From: Rhizophagus clarus
Taxonomy: Eukaryota; Glomeromycota; Glomeromycetes; Glomerales; Glomeraceae
Length of the DNA stretch: 64,000 nt
Reading direction: 5' to 3'
Assembly: GCA_015698045.1 (NCBI GenBank)
Contig: BLAL01000018.1
Coordinates: forward strand, 434,001-498,000
The notes below the pieces were generated by a model. That model did no database searches, was not told the origin of the DNA, and worked only from the letters and a program-made list of their open reading frames with translations. Shown here piece after piece: positions 1 to 11,436 of the stretch; positions within the stretch are counted from its first letter, which is position 1; each line of letters begins with the position of its first letter. The position numbers and the translations under genes were made by a program.

Positions 1-1121
1 AAGTTATGAAAAATTGTAAACTTATAAAACATTATGCTGTGTTTAATTTCCTGATATAATATATAGATACCTAATATATATCTGATAGTATTGATTTTAA
101 TTAGTATGATTTAGCTATATATTACCAGAAAAAATCTTTAGTATAAGAATATTTTTACTTGAATAAAGTATAATGATTATTTTTAAGAATGTATATTTAA
201 GCCCAAAATATATACAAAATCAAATTGGCTAATTTTTTGAAAATGAGTGACATCAAAATATTTCATATATATATATAGTATAAAAATATTGTAAAATCAA
301 TACATTTATATATAAAATACTTCTTACTTAGTAATTTTTAACTTTAATAATTTACATAAAAATATTTTTAAGATTATTAAATACTATATTGATAATGTAA
401 AAAATACATTAATAGTTATTAATAGCTACTTTTAAAGAGGTAAATTTATTGTATTTAATTTACTAGATCAAAAACAATTTTTTTGCAAATTCATTTAAGG
501 TTTAATACTTTATTAAATCTGCAAAAGAAAATAGAGGTAAGGCAGAAGAACAAAGAAAAAAGTATTCAAACTAATTCATAATTTTAGTAAACTCAGTTCA
601 TTTAAAAAATATGAATGTATATTTGTAAATAAATTTTAAAGTAACTGAAAGTATTAAACAAAATGTTTATAATAAAAAATTAAATAATTAAATCATTTTA
701 AAACCATGTATTTGATATTGTTATTACATAACCAAAAAGAGCTTTTACAATTATAATTAATAATATTAGTTATAAACTTTAAAATTAAAATATTATTTTG
801 TAATAAAAAAAAATTTTTTTTTTTTTATAAAATTAATTAAAACTATAAAAATACTAATCTTAAATATTGTATATTAATATATATTTTTCATTTATTTTAT
901 TTATATATAAACAAATAATTATAATAATATAAAATTTGTAATAAGTTAAAATTGATTATTAGTTAATACAAGTTTTAAAATAAAAATATTTATATCTAAA
1001 TCTAAAATTGGAAGTATTTATTACATGTAAATTTGTATTATATCATAACATTAATCAGTAAAATTACAAATTAACTAAATAAAAATGAGTAATTTCAATT
1101 TAAACTAGATATCAATTTTTT
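1..1121. other. AT-rich intergenic DNA, no gene seen
   Basis: About 1.1 kb of A/T-dominated sequence downstream of the LST8 stop codon. No reading frame of useful length, RNA gene or clear terminal repeat is visible. Part of it next to the stop is probably the LST8 3' UTR. Confidence 0.6.
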
Positions 1122-2699
1122 TTAATTTCCAATTGATAAATCATTTAGTGCTACACAAATAGCAGCTTTATGATGACCATTATATTGTCTTATTGTTTCT
1201 CCTTGTTGTAATTCCCAAAGTCTTGCCACATGATCTGAAGATGCTATTTACCAATAATATAAAATATATTAATCAAAACTTTTATAATAAAAAGGATTCA
1301 ATTTATAGGAATATTTACCTGTAACAAGATAAGCAGAATCAGCAGAAAATGCACAATCCCAAACCCATCTTTGATGACCTTTTAACTCTTTGTCCAATTT
1401 GAATTCATGATTTGTGGCAGACCATATTTTAACTGTAGTATCTGCAGAACAAGTTGCTAAATGCCTTAAAGAATAATATAATTGTAAATTTATGAATAAA
1501 TATTAACGATGCAAATAACCCTTATAAATGTCAAACATACTTGACATCGGGACTCAACAAGCATCGAGTTATATATCTCTTATGTGCTGAGAATGTAGTT
1601 ATAGGTTGCAAATCTGTAAAATCTCGCGCATTTGACATTTTCCATACATAACAATTACCCTATAAATTAAAACATTAATTTCTTTTTTTTTTTTAAAAAA
1701 AAAAAAAAATTATGCAATGGTTATTATTACTTTGTTGTTAGCTGCAACCAGCATAGATCCATCAATAGCAACAGTAACTGAACGTAATGGGACATCTTCT
1801 TCTGGAACCTACGAATTAATATTTGAAAATAATAAATAATTATTCATGTCAAGTAGTGATTTTAAAAATAAATAAATGTGTATACCAATTCATGAGTACA
1901 AGAATTTTCACCCAGATCCCAAATCTTTATGCTACCCTTTTGGTCACAAGAAATCAATTCACCTTGATTTGGATGAATAGCTACATCATTAACAGGTACT
2001 TTATGGTCATAATTACGTTGTATTGATGGTGCTCTATAGAAATCATTAATTTTTTTATTGCATGAAACAAAGATATGAGAGAATTAAGATTACCTTTACC
2101 TTGTATCCCAAATTTTTAAGGTGCCATCTTCACTACCAGTTACCATCCATTTTCCTTCACAGTGAAATCCAACGGCTGTTACATTTCCCGTATGTCCATC
2201 AAAAGAAGTTATCTAATTAAAATGATTTTGTCTTAATTCAGAGAGCAAAAAGGGATTAATCATGAAACTATAAAATTTACCGGATTAGGATTAGGACTAT
2301 TAATATCGTATAATCGGATATGCTGGTTTCCTAAAATAAATTTGGTGGTTAAAAATTATTTTTGTAACAACTGTTTGTAATATACAAAAAAAAAAAAAAA
2401 TAACCTGCTGCAGCAAGATATCTTTTATCTGGAGATATACATAACCTGTTTACTTGCTGGAATATAACATAATTTTATATTAGTATTCTTCATAAAATAA
2501 GTGAATGATAATTCAAATTTACCGAATCGGGGTGTTGAATGGTTCTTGAACAAATACCACTCAGAGCTTCCCAAAAGCGTATGGTGTGATCATATCCTGC
2601 AGTTACTAAAATTACTGAGTGAGAGTCTTGAGGTTGGTTATATTGATGTGCATAATACTGTTGCTGGTAAGGTCTTGTATGGTGCTCTGCTCGTTTCAT
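1122..2699 (-). CDS. LST8: Lst8/mLST8, WD40 subunit of TOR complexes
   Basis: Seven-bladed WD40 beta-propeller protein that binds and stabilises the TOR kinase domain in TORC1 and TORC2. Nine exons on the minus strand: 2523-2699, 2405-2456, 2281-2330, 2100-2212, 1886-2033, 1731-1808, 1541-1659, 1319-1464, 1122-1243. They give 334 residues, close to the family length of 300-330. Signature Lst8 stretches are visible: [21 protein letters not shown] near residue 20, [34 protein letters not shown] and the last blade [11 protein letters not shown] or similar dipeptides close most blades. The N-terminus is about 18 residues longer than usual and Gln/Tyr/His-rich. An in-frame ATG at 2723 would add eight residues, so the start is not certain. 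Known of the family: TOR signalling. Seen here: the repeats and the conserved Lst8-specific text. Confidence 0.95.
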
Positions 2700-3275
2700 A
2701 GTTAAGTTAAATTTATACACCAAATGCAGCGCTATTATCAGTTAATAAATCACGAAATCACAAAGTCAATCCATCAGTTAGATGGATTATCCATGGACCA
2801 TGGGGGTCCATGGCTCATTCATCCGATCTGAACGGATCGGACTGATGCGATCTTGATAGCATCTTTTGAATCTTTGATAAAGTCGCGGTATGCTTCTTGA
2901 TAGACATATATTATTTAAATATCAAGATGACCTATCAAAGTTGCCAGACCGATCTTAAATTTTATAAAATGTTACTAACGTCTCTTTTGTCATATTTCAC
3001 CTTTGGACTTGAACTTTCGTAAGTTGTGGAAAGTTCTGTAAATTACTTTGGAGTATATTATTTGTATTTGTGACTTTCATTGGTTCAGATATCCAATCAA
3101 TTACGTAAAGAGTCAGAATTTTATTGATAAAATCCGCGAATATACGATATCCGATATTCCGATCTCAACCGACTACCACTCGATTTACCATAATTCCGAA
3201 CCATCGGATTGCGCATCATAAATCTTATCCGGACCGCGTCGCATCTCTTGAATTTTTCTTCAAGACACAAAAGAA
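2700..3275. promoter_or_regulatory. Divergent intergenic region with two hairpin-forming palindromes
   Basis: Shared upstream region of LST8 (-) and the EDEM-like gene (+). It holds an inverted repeat with 9-nt arms and a 5-nt loop at 2791-2813 (CCATGGACC / GGTCCATGG) and a second at 2822-2841 (TCCGATC / GATCGGA). It is more GC- and CpG-rich than its surroundings. Whether the palindromes are regulatory or an old transposon relic cannot be told from sequence. Confidence 0.4.
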
Positions 3276-6200
3276 ATGCGATATATTAGAGAAAGGATGC
3301 AAAAATTACATAGAACGTCTCATAAAAGGACATTTTATCATATTCCCATATATAGTCTTTTTGTTTATATAATTTTTTGGATAATATTTATGTTATCAGC
3401 AGTAGTGAATAAGGTTAATGGATTGAGTGAACAGAGAAATAACGAATTGAAGTAAGTAATTATGGTATTTTAATAAGGAGTAAGCCTGACCAATAAGCTA
3501 ACAACAAATTTCTAATAGATTACAAGCAAAGGTATTGTGAGCCAATTTTTGCTTTGAGTTCGTGGAAGTTCAGGAATTATTACTGGAAATAAAAGAAATT
3601 GTATACGTTGTTAAGAAAAATTATTTATTATTTATTTATTCTAAATTTAAATTCTTGTACACAATTTTTTTTTTTGTTTTTTTTTAAAAAATTTATAGGA
3701 TATGTTTTATCATGCATTTAATAATTATATGAGATATGCTTTTCCGGACGATGAGGTAGGTATTTGTGTAATTAACCTTTCTTATAAGTTATTTTCTTAT
3801 TTATTTTATTCTATAAATTCTAGCTAAATCCTTTACAATGTACTGGTAGAGGAAGTGACAAGAATGATCCGCAAGTATAGTCAATTTCATCTTTAATTCG
3901 TTAAAGTTTTATTCGATTATGATCTTTATTGATTCGATTTATTTTTCTTTCGAATAATTTAGAACTAACACTATAATAAATGATGTATTAGGAGACTATT
4001 CATTAACACTAGTAGATTGCTTGGACACGTTTGTTGTAATGTTTTGTTATTTTAAATTAATAAAAAAGAGTAATATATTTGTTAAAAACATAAAAAAATC
4101 GAATTTATTACATTAGATATTTAATGATAAGGAAGGATTTGAGAAAGCAGTCCGTGATGTAATAAAGTATGTATCATTCGATCAAGATAGTAAAGTGCAA
4201 GTATTTGAAGTGAATATCCGTGCATTAGGAGCATTGGTATGTGATAATATGTTGAATCATTTGCATTCAACTTTTGTATAATTTGTTCGTATTTAATGTA
4301 TTAATTTTTTGGAAAAAAGCTGTCAGCACATTTATTCATTACAGATCCGAGATTTGATTATCATATAGAAGGATATAATAATGAATTATTGAGACTAGCT
4401 CATGATTTGGGTAAAAGATTATTACCTGCTTTCCAAAAATCAAAGACTGGAATTCCTTATGCCAGGGTTAGTAAGTTAAAAGTATTATTTATATTTCTTC
4501 AACTTGATAATGAAGGTTTTCGTTTCTTCTATCAAATTTGGACGCGAAATATAGGTTAATTTAAAATATGGAGTACCAAAGCACGAAACACATGAAACTT
4601 GTACTGCTGCTGCTGGTACATTAATAATAGAATTTGGTGTTCTGAGTAGATTAACAAATGATACTAGGTTTGAGGTAAAAAAAAAATAAAAAATAAAAAA
4701 TAAATATCAACTCAAATCTTATTATTATAAGTATAATTATAATATGTTATTAGGATGTAGCAAGAAAAGCTCTGTTTGGTTTATGGAATCGTCGAACAGA
4801 TTTGAATCTGCTTGGGAATGTAATAAATGTACAAACAGGGCAATGGATACATACAGCATCTAGCACAGGAGCAGGAATAGATTCATTTTATGAATACTTG
4901 TTAAAAGCCTATGTGCTTTTTGGAGAGGCAGAATATTTGGATATGTTTAGTGAGGCTTATAATTCTGTCCTCCGATATATCAGAGATGAAACAGGATATT
5001 TGTATAGGAATGTTAATATGATGAATGGAGGATTAATGTCTAACTGGGTGGATAGTTTATCCGCCTATTTTCCGGGGTTGCAGGTAAAAGGATAAACAAA
5101 TTTATATTACAATTTTATTTTATAGTTACATAAGAATTTATTATTTTTTATAGGTTTTGGCTGGTGATTTGGACAATGCCATAAAATCTCATTTATTTTA
5201 TTATAACATCTGGAAAAAATACAATGCCATGCCAGAAAGATTTAATTTTCATTTAAGAAATGTTGAATTAGCAACTTATCCATTACGTCCTGAATTTATT
5301 GAATCTACTTATTTTCTTTATAGAGTATGTATAAATATGAAATACTATGAGAAATAATAATTTTTTCTAGAAAATTTGAGGTTATTTTAATTTACCTACA
5401 TTTGTTAGGCGACAAGAGATCCATTTTATTTGCAAGTTGGAGAAATGGTACTTAAAGATCTTGAATCTTATGCACGTGTTAAGTGTGGATTCGCAAGTGT
5501 TAAGGATGTGTTAACAAAAAGACTTGACGAACGTATGGAAAGTTTTGTTTTAAGTGAAACGTTCAAATATTTATATTTGTTATTTGACACTGGTAATTAT
5601 TTGGCGTCTAATATTTTTATTTGAAGATTATTGGCTATCTTGACTTCTAATTTATTTATTATTAATTTTTTAAAATAAAAAAGATAATAAGATTAATAGT
5701 ATGGACGACAACTTTATTTTTACTACTGGTGAGCATTAACTTCTGGAAGAATGTTCAAATGTATGTTTCAATACTTGTAAATAACATATTATTAATATCT
5801 TTTTTTTTAAAAAAAAATAATCAGAGGCGCATATTATATTTTTGCCACAAAAATATCTTAAAAACCATTCAGAAATACGACCTAGTTTAAACGGGGCCGA
5901 GCGATCAATTTGTTCTATTTATGAAAAGCCGTCACCTTTGAAGCATTTATTCACTACTTCGATAATAACATTAAGATCAGATGCAGATTTTGCAAGAGAA
6001 CTGGTAGGATTTGAGGAACGAACTTTACCGCTTTTAGATCCTAAGGGTATATGTGAAGTACCAAAGTCAGATCCACAAGTGATAGAAGTTAGTTTTGGAG
6101 GTCTACCAGAATCTCATGAAGAAGATTTGGTCGATCAAAGACAACAACAACAAATTATAAAATACGTTGACGGTTTAATTGCTAATTGGTTAAAAGGGTT

Positions 6201-7092
6201 GAAAATAGAGTTGACAAAACGGGTCGATAAAAAAGGGTATGATGTTACAAAGGGTATGTAATAAATTTTTATTTATTATTTATTTTAAGAAACCATTAAA
6301 TAATATACTTCTTGTTTTCTCCTTTATTAGTTGATAATTACAGGTATACATTTCGCCTAATATAAGTAATTGTATTGTTTAAAACACAGTGACTACTTTT
6401 TTTTTACAATTACATTCATTTTATTATATTAACTACACGTTTTTTTATTTAGAGTCTTCCCCGGACAAATTTTTGAAATAAGAGATCCAGCAGTAAAAGA
6501 ATTTTGGGTAAAACAACAAACATATTCTACATCAGTCCTCCGAGTTTATTATGATGCTTACAGTTATGCAGACTATATTGCAGCTGTAGCTTCTTTTGGA
6601 CCTAAAATTACTAGTGAACTCCCCGTAAGAAACCTTGTAAGAGTGTCATCATCACTTTATGGATGTGTGGATTATGATATTGAAGCAGCAAAACTTATTG
6701 AGGGTAATATAATATTTGTGAAAAGAGGAGATTGTACTTTTGTAGACAAGGTAGTAAAAGCTCAACAAGCTGGAGCTATAGGGGTGGTTGTTTGGAATAA
6801 TGAGAATTATTTATTTCAACCTGCTAGCTCAGCAGAAAAAAGTGATTTGCAGAAATTTGAAATACCTTGTGTACTAATTACTTATGAGAATGGTGTTGAA
6901 TTAAGTAGAATATTAGAAGAAAACGAGAAGTATATACAGGATAATAGTAGTAATATTAAGGTTAAATTTTTGCCCCGTGAACGTGAACCTACTACAAACA
7001 TTAAAACCAATGAGAATAATGAATTATTATTAACTATTCATGGACATGCTATACGTAATATTAGATTAAATCTAAATCTTAATGGAAATTAA
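3276..7092 (+). CDS. EDEM3-like GH47 alpha-mannosidase with PA domain (ER-associated degradation)
   Basis: Trims mannose from misfolded glycoproteins in the ER lumen, marking them for ERAD (EDEM/Htm1 family). Fifteen exons: 3276-3451, 3519-3531, 3699-3755, 3824-3870, 3963-4035, 4117-4236, 4320-4466, 4555-4674, 4754-5083, 5154-5324, 5409-5592, 5684-5728, 5825-6253, 6331-6343, 6453-7092; 854 residues. An N-terminal hydrophobic segment (about residues 20-42) should act as signal or signal-anchor. The GH47 domain spans about 60-500 with [37 protein letters not shown] and the calcium-site TTEAH. A PA domain at about 690-805 ([22 protein letters not shown]) matches the EDEM3 architecture. No KDEL/HDEL tail is present. 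Two exons are 13 nt and one intron is GC-AG. The start could instead be the in-frame ATG at 3297. Confidence 0.93.
3871..3962 (+). other. Inferred GC-AG intron in the EDEM-like gene
   Basis: The exon ends ...GATCC and the intron begins GCAAGT, a strong GC-donor context, and ends ttTAG. Using the nearby GT (3874) instead gives CAA-AAC-TAA, an immediate stop. The GC donor restores the reading [20 protein letters not shown], which matches the EDEM family. Confidence 0.8.
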
Positions 7093-7557
7093 ATTAATAT
7101 AGATGCAAAAAAAAAGACTTAAAATTTAATATAATATGAAACTTTTAAATTACTTTAATAATTATTTATTCACTTTAATTTTTGCATTGATTCAATTTTA
7201 AAAATTATTAAAATATTTTCTTTTACTTTTTATTATGATTATTATTACTTGTTTTAATTTTTTTTTTTTAAAAAAAAAAGTGTATGTAAAAAAGTGGGGA
7301 GTGAATTTTAATTTTAAATTTTTAAAAAAGGGTAGACTAAAATAATAACGTTATATATATATAATAGGAAAAAAAATGTCCTTTGTACAAATTTAATTTT
7401 TTTAGAACTTGATGATACATACAAAATAAATACTTTGCAACTATTTAATAACCTAAATCAAAGAAAAATGACCATTTGTAGGCGCATTTTCCTTTTTTAT
7501 TTAATGAAACCTATACATATGTGCAATAATAAAAAATTTCTTTCATCAACAAATTGA
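7093..7557. other. Convergent 3' intergenic region
   Basis: Tail-to-tail spacer between the EDEM-like gene (+) and the next gene (-). A/T-rich, with homopolymers only. It presumably carries both 3' UTRs. No gene is seen. Confidence 0.6.
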
Positions 7558-9001
7558 CTATCTCAACGAACCAGCATCAAATGATCTTGGTCCAGTAAAT
7601 CCAAATAAACCTAAATATTGAAGATCAATATTGTCTGCATCGCCTTCCGCTCGAAGTAATTTTACCAAAATATATTTACCCGATCTTTTTAAAGATGAAT
7701 GTTAGTATACAATTTAATCAATTAGGAATGTAAAGGAAATAAAAAAAATTTATTTACTTACCGATTAGGTTGCAAGATTTGAGTCGTCATTTTTGTTTTA
7801 GAATCTAGTCGGAAAAAGGCTGCAGGCCAAGAATCATCTATATTGCCATTTTCAAATAATGCTCGGTAATCAGTTTCAGTGAAATCATCGTACTTTGACG
7901 TGGCTATATAATAAAAGGTGGATAAATTAATATAATTAGAAAATGAAAATATATAATAAATTTATCTTACCTTCAATTGATATAGGATCATGGGAGACAA
8001 AAATTAATCCTTCTTTGCCTATTTATAAAAAAAAAAAAGATGGATATAAAGTTTTTGCATAATTTTTAACAATATGTCAAGTTAGATATTATAAATTGAA
8101 GACATACATGGAGCAGTAAATCCATACGTAGGAGCCTTCACAATAATTTTCGAAAGTACGAACGTCGGATCCATAATTCCCAAGATGGGATCATTGAATC
8201 TTAGTATAATATTAACATTATTACTCTTCTTTGAACTAATAATTATCGAAATAATCATGAAAAATTTTTATTATGAACAAATTGAATTAATGAAAAAAAG
8301 AAATAAAAAAAAAAAAATTTTACCAGTAGACTGCAGTATCATTTTTTAATATGTTATCAATCTTATATGCAGAACTAAAACAAAATTAATTTAAAATAAG
8401 TAAATATTTGACTGTCTGAAATTAACTTGTTGGTTTGTCTACTACGTTAAAATTAAATAACTGACTGGTCAGGAATATATTTCTTAATTATAAGACGTGA
8501 AAATTTTATTAAGCATAACAGCATTACATATTCCTTACGTCTTTTTGTTCGTCTAACTCATAACCCTATACTAACTTAAATTCGAAGTTATAGTACTAAA
8601 CTTGTAAACGCTCGGACCAATTAGAATAAGAACGCAACATACCTGTAATTATCGCCGTCACAATACACGATTTCAAATCCTAATGCAAATTCTCCGCTGG
8701 TACCATGCGTGTTTCTCCATTTCCTTTTCATCGCTCTGTGATCCCTTGCTGAACTTCTTCTATGTAAAGACAAAGATCCAGCCCTACTAGTTGGTCTGCT
8801 TGTGGTAGCTGCATGCTGCAGTATCCGTGCGTTAAATATTTCGTCCGACCCGTCACCCCTACTGGACGAATTGTTATTATTTAATGATTGAATCAAGGTT
8901 GCAAAAGTATTTGAACGAGATAATTGTTGTATTACAGAAGAAAAGGGAGAAGGAGAAGGAGCTCGTGTTGTAGAATTAGTTGGATTAGAGGAGACTCGCA
9001 T
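7558..9001 (-). CDS. Protein with putative galactose-binding-like (DOC-type) C-terminal domain
   Basis: Six exons on the minus strand: 8643-9001, 8324-8374, 8108-8235, 7971-8018, 7762-7903, 7558-7684; 284 residues. The first 100 or so residues are low-complexity (Ser/Thr/Pro/Asn-rich, probably disordered). After that comes a compact domain with VYCSKKSNNVNIILRFND, LSKIIVKAPTYGFTAP and a terminal GKYILVKLLRAE ... IDLQYLGLFGF. The pattern of an early Asn/Asp-rich loop, a beta-rich core and a late 'IDLQYLGLFG' strand resembles galactose-binding/DOC-like folds found in ubiquitin-ligase-associated proteins. That is a fold-level inference, not a family identification. Substrate and location are unknown. 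The exon chain is well supported because all phases join. Confidence 0.7.
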
Positions 9002-10986
9002 ACTTCGTGGAAAAAAAAAAAATATGTATATATAGAATTTAAGCAAAAAGTGCGTCAGTGGGGTTTGAGGTTTTTTTTTTTTTTTCTTTCGTTTTAACCT
9101 TTATTAGCACAAACTTATGTTGTATTATATATATATACCCAATTTTGGATTTTACTACGTATGTATAACTTACATAAAAGTAGTCAATTTCTTCCGGTTA
9201 ATTCCTCCGGATTTTCCATTGTTTGAGAATTTTTTTTTTGTTCCGCCAAAAAAAGTCAAAATTCTTCTTTTTAAAGAAACTTTGTTGAAATATTTATGTA
9301 ATAAACTTATTAGCTTTATGCTTTAGTATATTTTATTTAGAGAATTTTTTCGAAAATAATCTATCAAAAACCCGCCCATAAATCTATGTAACCGGAAAAT
9401 TATTCGAAAAAAAAAACAAAAAAAAACTCATTAAATTTGGAAATTTCGATAAATGATACGTGTCACCAAACTGTCAATGAACTTTTTGCAATTAGATTTG
9501 CACATCATTCTTGATAAATAAAAAATTAAAAAAGATCGTTTAAATAGTTTATTCTGTTCCAAGGAATTGGTAACAGTTTCGTATGCAGATTATTGACATG
9601 GCGTCTAGCCAATCTGAGTAGTGCCTGTAATTCCACGTGATCTTCATTATAGATAAATGATAAAGAAATAAAGATCACAATCCGTAAAAAAAATATTATT
9701 GTTAAATGAAAGCAATTAAATATTTAGATACTTTATAATCTACGCAAAAATATTGTTAAATAATAAATATTAAAATGGATGACAATCTTATTTGTAATTA
9801 TATTGTATATTTAGTTCTTTTACATACCTGAAATTAAAAATGATAATTTAAAAGTAAAGATTTATTATTTTAAATACCTTCTTATAACACGAAGAAAGAA
9901 TTCTACTGAATGATTACAGTTTGTTTAATCTTTGTAGTATCCAGTAAAAACTTTTACAGATTTTATTAATTAAATTATTGATATCCAATATTCATATATT
10001 GTTATACATTATTGTTTACGTTGATCAGAGATAAATGTGAACTATCTGAATATCTAAATTCAAAAGTCCCGATTTTTCTAGAGATGTAAATATATCCGAA
10101 CAGAGGGGAAAATTTAAAGTACTTTATTATATTTAGAGTTCATGTAAAGTATATTTGATAAATAATGTTTAAAGGATAATTGCATTTTTTAGAATTAACT
10201 TTTGATGTGTAGAAATGTTGTGTACCATATCAATTTCCCATCACTTTTTCCGTTTATGTGATTTTATAAAGTTACTCTCAAAAATTATTTTTTTTAAAAA
10301 AAGTATATTGCTATAACATTAAATATCAACAATATATATAGAATAAAAATAATATGGTATTTTAAAAATACATAATATATGATATATAACTGACTAGTAT
10401 TTTTACGTTTTGTAAATATCAAATATTAAATAAATATAATATTAATTATGAACTGTAATTAAATTAATAATATATCAGAATTCTAAGTTTATTAAAATAA
10501 AATATAAATATAAAAAAAAAAATTAAATTTTTTACTTTAATAAATATAATAATATTTAATTAGTAGAAATTTCATTTTTTTGTATATATTACAGATTACA
10601 GTATCACTTTTGTGTATAGTACCTCTTAAAAAAAAGTACTGTTTTTCATTGATTTTATAATTAAACAATCCAACAAATATATATTCTTTATTAGTTATAA
10701 TAAAGTATTTAGAGTATTATATACAGTAATTACTAATAAACAATAATTTTTATATTTATATTAATATAACTTTCTTAAATTATATTATAAAAACTTGATT
10801 TTTTAAAGTCTATTTTATTTATTTAAATACATTTTTTTAATATAATATAATATTTATATATTGATTTAAACTAATTTTTATAATTTTACCTTTTATGTAT
10901 AATTTATTATTAGTAAAAGATAAGTATTATTTTTAAATACATAAATATATATAATTTTTCATAAAAAATCAGTTTATTTTAATGTT
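9002..10986. other. AT-rich intergenic DNA with a degenerate dispersed repeat
   Basis: No gene is recognised. The part at about 10590-10715 (ATTACAGAT..., TATAGTAC.TCT, AATTCAACAAAT-like) is recognisably related to 13604-13690, so both are copies of one dispersed element. The rest is A/T-rich sequence without long frames. Confidence 0.45.
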
Positions 10987-11168
10987 GCTTGCTGTAATAG
11001 GTTGTAGCAGTTGTAATAGATTGTAATGTAATTGATATAAGTTGTGAGTACTATATGCCGTAATTTTTATATAAGAAAAAATTGGTATTGTAATGGTTGT
11101 AATAGATTGTAACCCAAATTGTAATCGTATCATAATCCAAAATGCTATAATTATTATTTACAGCAAGC
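10987..11168. mobile_element. Possible 182-bp MITE
   Basis: Perfect 11-bp terminal inverted repeats, GCTTGCTGTAA at 10987-10997 and its complement at 11158-11168. Inside, the 16-mer TTGTAATAGATTGTAA occurs twice in direct orientation (11011-11026, 11097-11112). No convincing target-site duplication was found, so this is a weak call. Confidence 0.35.
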
Positions 11169-11422
11169 TACACTAGTTTACTTTAAGTAAATTTATGATA
11201 AATTTAAAATTTATGATTTTTACAAAAATTAATCAATATTAAACTTATAATATTTAGATAAATGATTACCAATTTTTTTGTGTAAATACAATTTTAATTT
11301 CAAATTACATATTAGAGTAAAATAATAATTTATATACTGGTGTTTACAATATTTATTAAATTTTATAATTTAATTTTAAAAAGTTATTAATAGTAAAAGT
11401 ATTTTTATAATCATCTAATTTT

Positions 11423-11436
11423 TATAAATTTAATAT
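11423..11436. repeat. Target-site duplication, left copy
   Basis: TATAAATTTAATAT, identical to 13359-13372, directly bordering the poly(T) end of the retroelement. Confidence 0.8.

Noticed and set aside
3124..3372. 82-codon plus-strand frame upstream of the EDEM-like gene
   Set aside because: Ends in a stop before the first intron; the adjacent frame from 3276 carries the signal-anchor and joins the downstream exons.
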